This document shows, one piece after another, positions 11,733 through 22,500 of a stretch of DNA of 64,000 bases. Each line of letters starts with the position of its first letter. Positions within the stretch are counted from its first letter, which is position 1. Under the pieces are notes generated by a model that was given only the letters and a program-made list of their open reading frames with translations, did no database searches and was not told the origin of the DNA. This DNA comes from Calliopum simillimum (lineage: Eukaryota; Arthropoda; Insecta; Diptera; Lauxaniidae). Made by a program: the position numbers and the translations under genes. The stretch lies in assembly GCA_951812925.1 (NCBI GenBank), contig OX638371.1:41204101-41268100 (forward strand). The letters run 5' to 3'.

Positions 11733-12505
11733 TATACCCTACACCCAGGGTATATTCACTTCGTCCTTCCGTTTGTAACGCAGAGAAGGAGGCGTGGCAG
11801 ATATAGAAAAGTATATATATTCTTGATCAGCGTCACCTCCTGAGTCGATATGGCTATGTCCGTCTGTCTCGCTGGGTGGCTGGCTGTGTGTTGAAATACA
11901 CTTTTTGGGAAAACTAAGCAAGATATTTCAATGAAATTTGGTACATTCCTCCGTCGTCAAAGTTAGTTCGGGGGATTGAAAATAAGTAAAATCGGTCAAT
12001 TGACACGCCTACCGCCCATACAAAAATATATTCAAAATGCAATTTTAGGAGTTTTTTTTACACAACAATGCAAACAAAAGCTTCAAAATCCTATACTGAA
12101 AACGTTTTTTGAGATATTCGAACCAAATTTGACTCCGACATTAAGGATTTTAAATGAAAGCTCTCAACAAAAATTGGTTTAAATTGGACAGTGGGGCGTG
12201 GCACCTCTCATATAAGCTATACTGAAAGAGTTTTTTGAGATAAACAAACTAAATTTTTACTCAAATACTACAGACTATAAATGCGCGCTGTAAGCTAAAA
12301 CTAGACGAACTCGAACAAGAGGGCGTGGCACCTCCTATATAAGCAAAACTTTAAAACGCTATGCTGAAAACGTTTTTTGAGATAATCGAACCAAATTATA
12401 AATGCAAGCTCTCAACAAAAATTGAATGAACTCGGACAAGAGGCACCTCCCATATAACCAAAATTTTCAAAATACTGCAGTGTTGGGTATTTATTTTTTC
12501 ATTAA
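11733..12505 (+). mobile_element. DINE-1/Helitron-like repeat, copy B (about 3 internal units)
   Basis: Begins with the hairpin TATACCCTACACCCAGGGTA, then gcagagaaggaggcgtggca, tcttgatcagcgtcacctcc, gagtcgatatggctatgtcc. About three degenerate units containing ggcgtggcacctcc and gttttttgagat follow at roughly 130-140-bp spacing. It ends with actgcagtgttgggtattta. The Drosophila DINE-1 (INE-1) repeat has the same layout and related text, which is my basis for the class. Confidence 0.75.
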
Positions 12506-13049
12506 AAACGGTTATTTGACCGATATAATTTTTTCAACTAAATGCCAATTTTTGTTCTTGAAATATCCTGTTTTTCATATTTTGTACTGAGGTTTTAGAT
12601 TCGCCATAACTTCTTCAATTGCAACTATTTAAGGAAACTTCGTAGAGATGAACTTTATGATTTTTTTTGGGCTTCAATTTTATGAAGTGTCCTTAGAACC
12701 TTAGGATGGTAGAAACTGAGATAATGAGTAAAACTATTAGAAAAAAACTTTTGAGATAAATAACTTATATCAATGAAATATAGCCCGTGTCAAGACATTT
12801 ACAATTGTTGATCGGACGTCAAATGGCGGAGATATATTAAAAACAAATCCGCATCGAATTTAGAGGCCGATAAAAAATCGAATTTTTTTTTTTTGTATGG
12901 GAGTCGACACTATCTACTTCAATAGCTCCGTTGGTCTTGCGAATTTTGAAAAATTAAATTAAGAACAATTTTTCAAACTAGCCCAGGAATCTTACATTTT
13001 CCGGTGTTCTACCGACACACGCCTACCGTTTAGACAGGGTCGAAATTTA
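12506..13049. repeat. Uncharacterised AT-rich repeat-like DNA
   Basis: No gene. The wording (ttcgccataacttcttcaa, tagctccgttgg) resembles degenerate foldback arms seen elsewhere in this window, but I cannot pair it. Confidence 0.3.
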
Positions 13050-14330
13050 GATTCATTCCGCGAAAAACCAATGGAACACTTGTGATCCTACTGAAAGCCC
13101 ATTTTGGCTGAAAAAACATGTTTTTTGTTCATAACTTTTTTTTCATTACAAAATGGATACCCAAGGGTGCTTTAGATACAAAAACTACTAATGTATCTCA
13201 GCAAATTTTGACGCATAAAAATTATAAATTTTTTTTGGGGCTATGTAGGGATAATATTCACGTCCCAAAATTGATTTTTTTACGTTTTTCAATTTCGCGG
13301 TTGGAAAAACAGTTTTTTACTCAAAAGCAACGCATCTAAAGAAAAAAGTGTCTGACTCAAAAAATGCTTAGAATTCTCAAAAAAACTCGGGAGAATATTT
13401 TCAGAATATTTTGAGATATATTAAAATTTTTCAAAACTTGGTCAAAATAAAAAAAAAAAATCACAAAACATTTTTTATTGGATGAAATTTTTTCGTAGAT
13501 GTCTTGGTTTTAAGTAAACTTAGCACTTTGCTGACGAACGTGAGCTTAACTGCTGAAAACTCAATTTGATAAATTTTTAGAAATCTATAAAATTTCTCAA
13601 AAAATTTTGAGATAATTCACACGTATTCTTTGGACAATTCCAAGCATTTTTTGCCTGACACACATTTTTAGTTAGAAGCCTTGCTTTGAGTAAAAAAATC
13701 ATTTTTCAACCATAGGAAATGTAAAAAAAACGACTTTGGAACGCGAATGTTATCTATACCTCCCAAAACAAATGTATACTTTTTAAACACCCTGGGTATC
13801 CATTTTGTAAACAAAAAAGTTATGATCAAAAACCATTTTTTTTTTTAGCCAAAATTGGCCTTCAGTAGAGGTTATCGGTCGTAATCCCATCGTAAATAAT
13901 CCCCATTTTGGTATTGGGGGCTATGTCCGCAAATTTTTCGGACATAATCCCGTCAATTTTAATTAAGATTGAACAAAATTTTTGCAATAATCCATTTAAA
14001 AAATTTATGTTATAAGTGTTGGATATTATAGACTAATCCGCGGCTGAAGGCCGCCACGAAGCCGCTATTGGATTTTTGGGAGTTTTAAATCCTGAGCTGC
14101 GGCTGTAGTCAATAACAAAATAAGGCGTTAGGAAATATCGTTATTGGGATTATGTCCGTTTTATTCTGGGAATCATGTCCGAAAAAATTAAGGACATAAT
14201 CCCCATTTAAGAAATGAGGATTACGTCCGAATAATTTCGTGAATGGGGATTATGTCCGTGCGGATTATGTGACGGTACCTTCAGTAGAATCGAAAGTGCT
14301 TAGTTTTTTTCGGAATGAAAGAAAAAAATC
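13050..14330. mobile_element. Foldback element family F, copy 1, split by an insertion
   Basis: The left arm (attccgcgaaaaaccaatgg, then actgaaagcccattttggc) is the inverse of the right arm (ccaaaattggccttcagtag and tttcggaatgaaag). A related copy lies at 28787-29495. The right arm is interrupted at 13868-14278 by a separate element. Confidence 0.7.
13868..14278. mobile_element. 411-bp element with 8-bp duplication and repeated GGGGATTATGTCCG motif
   Basis: Flanked by CTTCAGTA on both sides (13860-13867 and 14279-14286), within a direct repeat CCTTCAGTAGA. The uninterrupted form of this site exists at 29420-29435 in the second foldback copy. Ends are loose inverted repeats carrying (A/G)TAATCC. 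About ten copies of a GGGGATTATGTCCG-like motif, in both orientations, cluster towards the ends. An 8-bp duplication fits the hAT or P superfamilies. Confidence 0.75.
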
Positions 14331-14423
14331 CAGATGTCGTTTTTAAGAGCCCTTTTCACTTCTGAGTCGGCTTCGTGATGATTTTTTTTTTTTTTTTTTC
14401 TTCATACAAAATCTAACCGGTCT

Positions 14424-15338
14424 AGTGTACATAGAGTAGAACGGGACAATGTCGTGCACTCAACTTTGACATGCTCGTAAAGCCGTACATGTCAAGCGAA
14501 TGCGACGAGTAAGCATCCGATCGAAAGATAATTTCGTTGGTTACATCCATGTGTAACAACATTTGTGTAGCGAGAAATTGTGTTTGTGTAAGTGAAGAAA
14601 AAAAAAATGTGCACGACATTACCCCCCTCAAAATTTGTGGGGTAATGTCGTGCATTGTTTTCCGAGTATAGTAAAGGTACCAAAATGTGTGAGAAATAAT
14701 AGGTAATGGTTCCATTAGAGGAGATTTAGCATTATCATGTATTTATTCATTATTATACAAGTGTGAAGTACATAATATGTTGTGTAGAGTAGAACGGGGC
14801 AATGTCGTGCACTCAACTTTGACATGCTCGTAAAGCCGTACATCTCAAGCGAATGCAACGAGTAAGCATCCGATCGAAAGATAATTTCATTGGTTACATC
14901 CATGTGTAACAACATCTGTGTAGCGAGAAATTGTGTTTGTGTAAGTGAATGTGCACGACATTACCCCAATGGTCGTTTTAAAGGTCAACTTCGATAACTC
15001 GGTGAAGCCCAAAATTTTTTTCGAAATCCAAATACTTCTTTCCTTTGGCAGGATATTTCGTTTCAGAAAACACTTACCTGGTATATTTTCCCGCAAGGAA
15101 AATTATTTTTCTGACCCGATAAAAAAACACTTTTATCGTCCCGAAAGCGTGCGTTTTGAAAAAAAGGTTACTCTGTAGAGACGAACTGGTGAAAATTGCT
15201 AGTATTATATGCATAAGCTCAGTAGGTCAGCAGGTCCCTACCTTACGAACAGTTGGTAAATCATTCAATTCTTTGGGCTAAAACAACCAGTGCACGACAT
15301 TACCCCCTGCACGACATTACCCCGTTCTTCTCTACACA
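14424..15338. mobile_element. TIR element with seven bidirectional 17-bp motifs
   Basis: Outer ends are TAGAGTAGAACGGGACAATG at the left and, reversed, TAGAGAAGAACGGGGTAATG at the right. The motif GGGG(T/C)AATGTCGTGCAC occurs at about 14440, 14618 (reverse), 14640, 14797, 14951 (reverse), 15291 (reverse) and 15308 (reverse). A block of about 160 bp (14430-14600) is repeated directly at 14784-14957, so this is either a composite or two nested copies. The open frames on the minus strand here only read the repeat. Confidence 0.7.
14784..14957. repeat. Direct repeat of 14430-14600
   Basis: The block from gtagaacggggcaatgtcgt through catgctcgtaaagccgtaca to gagaaattgtgtttgtgtaa repeats 14430-14600 with few differences. 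With the right terminus at 15338 it forms a 558-bp inner unit (14781-15338) whose first 11 bases, TGTGTAGAGTA, nearly match the reversed right end TGTGTAGAGAA. Confidence 0.75.
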
Positions 15339-15385
15339 TAAATATTGTACCTATCTGTACTTACCTTAATTTAACTGGTTATATT

Positions 15386-15494
15386 GGGGGTTACCGTGAA
15401 TAAATATTCCCGGGGAATTTTTCTCAAACTGCCATGCATTCTCTATTGCAATTTGAGAAAAATTCCCCGGGAATATTGAATAAAGATAACCCCC
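15386..15494. mobile_element. Palindromic 109-bp MITE, copy 2
   Basis: Same family as 2621-2727: GGGGGTTACCGTGAATAAAT at the left, a central pair of TTCCCCGGGAAT-containing arms, and AACCCCC at the right. The loop (actgccatgcattctctatt) is related to that of copy 1. Confidence 0.85.
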
Positions 15495-15730
15495 ATTATT
15501 TGCTTAAAGGTATTAACACGGTTTTGAAGCGATTCTATTCTGTAAAATACCAAAAATTTAAGTGTTTTTGAATTAGATCGCACACATTCCAAAAATAATC
15601 AGGTAATTTTATCGAAGGTGGTTTGACGATAAACTTTTCACAGGGACGACCATCAAAATTATCAGCATTCCATGTGTAAAAACCATAAAATCGAAAAATA
15701 AATACAAAATAACATATTCTTTTAATTCTT

Positions 15731-15736
15731 TTTATT
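15731..15736 (-). promoter_or_regulatory. Candidate polyadenylation signal of the MOXD-like gene
   Basis: An AATAAA hexamer on the minus strand about 516 bases past the stop codon. It would give a 3' UTR of roughly 540 bases across 15710-16251, a stretch free of obvious repeats. In such AT-rich DNA the hexamer could be chance. Confidence 0.35.
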
Positions 15737-16251
15737 TAAATTTTAAGACTACCTTCGCATTTACAATACTGAATTTATATACAACTACAGCTATAATCTT
15801 ACTAATATGAGGATACTGGGAGGGAGGGGCGATAAGGTATAGTTAAGGTAATATGGGGGTCAGCTAAACATAAAGAATTTTTGTACACTAGCAGCACTTA
15901 AAAAAGATTCACTTATAAATATCACAGCTCAAACTGGCGTCAATGTCTCTCTCTCTTCCTGTTTCCTTTCTAAAACTGATTCTTTTGCGTAGTTCTCTCA
16001 TTGTCAGTGCCAACGACGGCTTCAGTGCTTTGGTAGATTTCACCTTTTCTTAAACTATTGTAATACAATAACACAAACACTTATACATTTACACATCTAA
16101 GTAATATAACGGCACAAATACTATTGCTTATTTGCGAAATCTTTAAGTAACATTGAGTAACATCGGGGAACCTTCGAACTTACAAATATTGCTTAGGATT
16201 ACGATTGATTGCGACGGTTCTTCAGTGGGTTGGGGGATGATACTGCTGCAT

Positions 16252-16557
16252 TCAGCTCATTAATGCAAGAGTTATAAATATACATGCACTCCAGAATTTT
16301 AGAGTGTAAGCAGGTCTTAGACCTTCGCTTAAGCCGGCGGCACCACTAAGCGCCAATGTTTCTATTGCCGAACTCCGACTACTTCGAGGCGCTGAGCCTT
16401 CGATATTAATGTGATTTGTTTGAATATCATGAAATACGGGAAGTTCAATTTCTGGAACAGTTCGATCTGTGACATAAAGTCGTTTTGGCTTACAACGTCG
16501 CGGTATTAAATAGGGTTTTGTTATGTTTATGCTATAGCCTTCCAGGGATTCAGTATT
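16252..16557 (-). CDS. MOXD-like gene, coding exon 10: C-terminal tail and stop
   Basis: Codons for 101 residues plus TGA, after acceptor TTTACAG|AAT in phase 0. The tail has an N-glycosylation sequon (NIT), a basic stretch (PRRCKPKRL), a Ser/Arg and Ala/Gly-rich region, and ends with LKFWSACIFITLALMS. That short hydrophobic end may act as a GPI-anchor signal or membrane tail, as suggested for family members. The tail is not alignable with MOXD1, so its assignment rests on splice phase and open frame. Confidence 0.8.
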   Translation of the reverse strand, partial: NTESLEGYSINITKPYLIPRRCKPKRLYVTDRTVPEIELPVFHDIQTNHINIEGSAPRSSRSSAIETLALSGAAGLSEGLRPAYTLKFWSACIFITLALMS

Positions 16558-19500
16558 CTGTAAATAGATTGAATAAATAATAACAAAATAAGTAAATTGA
16601 CATAAAACTAAAAAAATTGTCAAAAAATAATTTCCCTAAAAAAAACCCCAAAAAAGTTTTGTACAAAGAACAGCTATCATTTTATATCAAATGGTTCTTA
16701 TTTGATTGAGATAAGGCATATGTCAATATTTATATTACATGAACTTGATCTAATACAATCTGTGCCTTTGAGAACCCAGAACTCTTTTTGGGGGAGTTGC
16801 CTTCAGTCAAATTAACTGAAATTTCAGCATAAATTATACAGTATAATGTAGACTGAAGAGAATATCCGTATTAGATTTTTGTAAGCATTCCGAGGCTTCG
16901 GCAACGTATCACTGTAACCTGAAGAACTCCCGTATTCTGTCTCAACGTGTATGACAAGTTCAGGACTGATTTTGTTGCATTCTCCTGCAGCTCCTAATGT
17001 ATCATACGGTAAACATTTCGCAAATTAGTGTGACTGGATGTAATTCAAAAATTCCAGTTTTCACGCAACAAAAGTACCTGTTTTGCTTGAAAATTACCGC
17101 ACTTAAATGAGAAACTTCTGTAAAAAATCAATCTTGAAAATTAGTTCCCCAAAAGGTTTTCATTAATATTGACCCGAGAGTGAGTATTCAGTTCTTTAGT
17201 TGAGATATTGAGATTACACAGTCCTGCGATAAAAAAAAGTATGAGATCAGAGTAGGTGATTTTTATAGATTTTTCTTCTTTGAATCCGAATATTACCTCC
17301 GATTTGCTTCATCACGTCTGAGATCCGAGTTATCCTTGATTTAATGTGCAGAAAACGCAATTTTCAGACATATGGCGTACATCCTGAAGAAGTGTAGTTC
17401 CCTTTTGATAGCGGCATTAAATAACCCTGAGCTTACTCTTTAAAGCATGGTTTGAACTTTTCCAATTGAATCATTAGTTTCCGAGATATCATCGATTTAA
17501 TAAAGGTATCGCTAATCCCTGTAAAAGACTATATTCAATTTGTATACCTTTACTTCAATGGATGCTATTTCGGAAACTACTGATCCAATTGGAAAAGTTG
17601 AAAATACGCTTTAAAGAGGAAGCTCAAGCTATTAAATACCGTTGTCAAAAGTGAACTATACTATCTGAAAATAGCATTTCCAGCACTTTAAATCAAAGAT
17701 AGATAACTCGGATCTCAGATGTAATGGAGTAATTGGAGGTCATGTTCGGATTCAGCGATCAAAAATCTATAAAAATCACCCACTCTCATTTCATACTTTT
17801 TTAACTTTTTGAAAAACGCAGGACTGTGTTATCGACCGACTATTTTTTGGATGCTTTTTCACTCAACTGAGTGGTTGTTTGGCAATTTTGACCACAGAAT
17901 TTGTTATATGAAAAAAAAAAAATGAAAATCAAGACAGATAATTTCGTTGTAATTACGAGAAATGTGAAATTTAAATGTTCAATATTTTGCATCATATTTT
18001 CAGTTTATACTTACGGGAACTAGTTGATTGTTTGCACCCCAACACAGCGGCTTAAAGGATCCCCGCATAGTCGCCTGCTGAAATTGGTCAAACTGATTCT
18101 CCCAGTCGTACGATAGCAGGCGAGTTTCCAGCGTCATACCAGCCAACTGTGGCGGAGAGTAGATTACAACCGGATTTGAATTGCTAATGGAAAAACGAAA
18201 AAGAAAAAAAAGCATTTTAAAGTTTATGGCATTTCCGCAGCGACGTCACGAAAAAGGGTCGAGTAATTTAAGAAGAAATGCAAGAAAGAAAAGATAAAAA
18301 GAAAGCAACGAAATAACGCAAAAAAGGGTTAGATTTTCAACTGATAAAATTTAATAGCAATTCTAGTTAGGCAGAGTAATAGCAAAGGGAGGTATATGCA
18401 GGCATAAGGCAATCGAGGGCAGGTTTGTTATGGTAATGGCCAAAACGAACCACTTAGCATTATAATTGAATGTGTTTGACTATAGTCAAAGTCGAACTCG
18501 GACTTACGTGGCGAGCTCCTCTATGCCCAACGAATGCAGCACTGTCGGTAGACTGGGCAGTGAATGACAAGTTGTTAACTTTTTCTGGCGTGGATAATAC
18601 AACGTTAGCACTGTACAGCTCTCCTCCTTCATAGTCAGGCCACCTGCAAAACAATGGAGAGAAGAAAACAACAAAAATAATGCATATTGTAAATGAAAAA
18701 ACAACCAGAAAAAAGTAGCGAATGAGTTAAATTGCTCGAATCAAGTGAACACACATTTGCAAACACCTCCGGATAAATGTGTTATGTGCCCACACAAAGT
18801 TGACCAGTGGCGCATTTTGCCATATTGAAGGTTGCATGCATGTTAACTTTCATCAAGCTGCTAGTGTTGCAATCGTACAAAACTTACCCAGTGTAATGGC
18901 CTTTCGTGACGAACTATCATAAATGCATTCGGCAACTAAGCGATCTCCGGGCAGGGAGTGCACTGTATTCGGAAGTCGTCTAAAGTCCTGATAATCAGAA
19001 TCAATGTTACTGTCATGTGCGATTGGGGAAAGCTCCTCAGTTTTACGTATCTGTAAAGGAAAGACCATAATGAAAACTTTCAATGAATGTTGGGTTTTAT
19101 GTCGCATGGCGGTGTGACACTTTCGAACTCTTTTTTTGAAACTTAATAATGCATCGAATAAACGCTGCTCACTACGCCACTGTAAAATTAAAAAACAAAT
19201 AAAAAAACATTGTTTTACATACCTGACGCAGCTTTATTTCCCTGCCAATCTGATGAGTTCGCATCATTACGGCAAATATTTGTATGCCTTGCGGTGGAAA
19301 CGCATAGCCAGTGCAATCCTCAACACACTGTCCCTCCGAAACAACACGCCGCTGTCCTGGTGGAATGATATGACGCCAATTGGGATCCATGCCTGAAATA
19401 TTAACCAAGCAAATATTAGAAGATGTCATAGTAATTGAATATAAATATTTAATAATACATGAGGTAGTCCTCCGCCTACCTATAGATAAAACACCAGCGT

Positions 19501-22500
19501 CGTTTGGGCGCAAATTTTGTGTGAGCTGCAATTTAAGACCGGAATTGTCAACCATTTGTCTGGCTTGAATTTGTTCAAAATCTGGATTTAAATTATTGTA
19601 GTGTGTTTCCATAAGATAATATTTAGCGTCTTGTGCATCCAATGGATATCCAGCTTCCGTAGGAAATGTGAAACCCTGCCAGAAGAAATGAATAAATATC
19701 TGTGGCTGCTGAATGAACAAATAATGCACTTACTTCTGAACCGCGTGTCCATGAGGCCACTATCGCATTGCACGCCAATGGCATACTACGCGCGCCTAAA
19801 CACTGCTGACCTTGTGCGCGTGCCATTTCTTCCAGTTCGTTACTCTCGCCTTGGCATTCGTATAGTGTGATGTGCTGCAAGTAGTGCATGCTCCACGATG
19901 AATCATAGATGGGTTCATACTGCAAAAGGACGAGAATGCATTAAATGAGCGCGTAACTTCAAAAGTATAAACAAAATGCACGTAAACTCTCTCGCAATCT
20001 CGTAATTACTTACCCGTATGAGATGTTGCTTCTTATGATTATCATCCAGTTTGAACATTTTGCACCAGTAGAGGGTGTCATCGCCAAATGGCAGTTGAAC
20101 ATCTTCGTTGCGCAATTCCAGCGTACGTGTACGCTCGTGTTGTTGCACAGACGGATGTGGACTTTGAACGATGACTAACGGTCGATATGGACGCCATGCA
20201 TCGCTTGGATTTGGTAAGGAACCGGGACTTACTGCACCGTGCTTTGGATCCTGATCACTATACATATACATAATGCGCATTGTGTTGTTCTATTGAAGTG
20301 GATTAAAAGAATATACCGAAATTTATCGTAGGATCTTTGTTAAATGTCATTTAACTTTTACTTACAGTTATAGCAATATCATGTGCATTGTCACATGTGT
20401 CTAGTTTTCGGCGAAATCTAAGCACTGTGTGCGTTGCATTTTCGTAGCCCAACATCAATATGTAGTCCTGTGAGGGGTCGACAAGTGGTTCTACATTTTC
20501 GTTATTCTTAACGTAACGATCCTATTTGGAAAATGAATAAGCAAAAAACATATTCATTTCAATGGAATGCAAGAGGATCGGACTTATTTTTGAAGTTAGC
20601 TTCATTAAATTTACATTTATAAGCTCTAACAATTTTATTTTGTCAGATTTTGTTACAAAAAATCGAAAACATTTTTATTTAAATTAAGTCATTTCAAACA
20701 TACTAGCTTAAGAAACTAAAAAAGACTCTCAAAACATCTTTAAGCAAGAGCCTTATGAGAAAATTTTCATAAAAACATAAAATTTCTTATAAAATGATGA
20801 AAATATATCGCAGTTGAGATTTCATACGGTGAGATTTGAGATCTTAAATTGAGATAGATTTTTATTATGTACAAGCCAATACACGGCATTGCAGTGCCCT
20901 TTTCTCATAATTTATGTCAAACATTGTTTTTTAGGGTCATGACACCCATTTTTTGAAATGGATGTTGTTTGGCTGGATACCCTTTATAGATCTACCAAAT
21001 GTCATTACTATGCGGCACACAGATTCTGAGATATATTGAATTTGGTTTTTATAGGCGTTGCACCACCCATTTTTCTAATGTGTGGTATTTCTCTTGGTAC
21101 CAAATGTTATCTATATTCTTCAAACAGTCTCTGAGATGGTTCAAATTTTGTTTGTAAGGGCGTGGCACTACCCATTGCTTAAATGGTTGGTATTTTGGTA
21201 CCTTTTAGATTGTACCAAATGTCATTGTGAGTCCATTAAAGATGAGCACATAAACATTCATTTTTATATTGTAGAAATGGTAGAATAAATACATTTTTTG
21301 CTGCTAAAGTTTCAGTAACCAGCAGCATAGTATCAATTCTCTTATCTTAAGATGATATAGCTTTGAAATGTCAATGCGTGACATTGTAAAAACTTTGCCA
21401 AAAACAAAACCAACTCCTTTTCTACTGAATATATTTTTGCTAGGGATGTTCCGGAGATGGTTTTACCGGGTCGGAAGACCAATTTTGATTTTTCGGAGTC
21501 GGAACCGGAGTTCGAGCAAAAGTCCGAGATAAAAAATATGTATGATAGGAACTTTCATTGCTTTTCTCCTTTCTTTCCCTTTCCTTTTGAACGGTGCAAA
21601 TTTGTGATCTACCTCCATTAATACATATAACTCAAAACTTCTGGAACCAGTCTGAGTCGGACGACAAAACCAATCGGAAGTTTTGAAATTTCGGAACCGA
21701 ATAAAAGTGAATAATTGCGATTAAAATAAAAATATTTTAAGAACATTAACATAACAGAAAATAAAACTAAGGATGTTACCTTTGACCTGGCCAAACATTA
21801 AATACCCTACACTGCATTATTTTGAAAATTTTGCTTATATGGGAGGTGCCACGCCCTCTTGTCCGAATTCATCCAGTTTTTTCTCAGAGTCTGAATTTAT
21901 AGTTCTTAGTATTTAAGTGAAATTTGGTTGGATTATCTCAAAAAATGTTTTCAGTATAGCGTTTTGCTTATATGGGAAGTGCCACGCCCTCTTGTCCGAT
22001 TTAATCCAGTTTTTACTTAAAGCTTGCATTTATAATTTTTAATGTCTGAGTAAAATTTATTTCAATTATCTCAAAAAACGCTTTCAGTAAAGTGTTTTGA
22101 AGCTTTTGCTTATATGACAGGTGCCACGCCCTCTTGTCCGAATTCGCCCAGTTTTTGCTCAGAGCTTGCACTTATAATTCGTAGTATTTGTGTGTATTTT
22201 GGTTGCATTATCGTGAAAATATTCCAGAAGTTTTATTTTGAATATATTTTTTGTATGGGTGGTAGGCGTGTCCGTTGTCCGATTTCGATTATTTTCAATC
22301 CACCGAGCTAACTTTGACGACGTAGACTGTGCACCAAATTTCATTGAATTATTTTGCTCAGTTTTCTCAAAAAATTTATTTCCACACACAGCCAGCCACC
22401 CAGCCAGACAGACGGACATGGCTATATCGATTCAGGAGGTGACGCTGATTTAGAATATATACACTTTTCTATATCTGCCACGCCTCCTTCCCTGCGTTAC

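Noticed and set aside
14422..15096. Several minus-strand frames of 60-97 codons
   Set aside because: They translate the two copies of the same TIR-element block and repeat each other.
19136..19870. Plus-strand frames of 60-89 codons within the MOXD-like exons
   Set aside because: They are antisense shadows of real exons 4-7.
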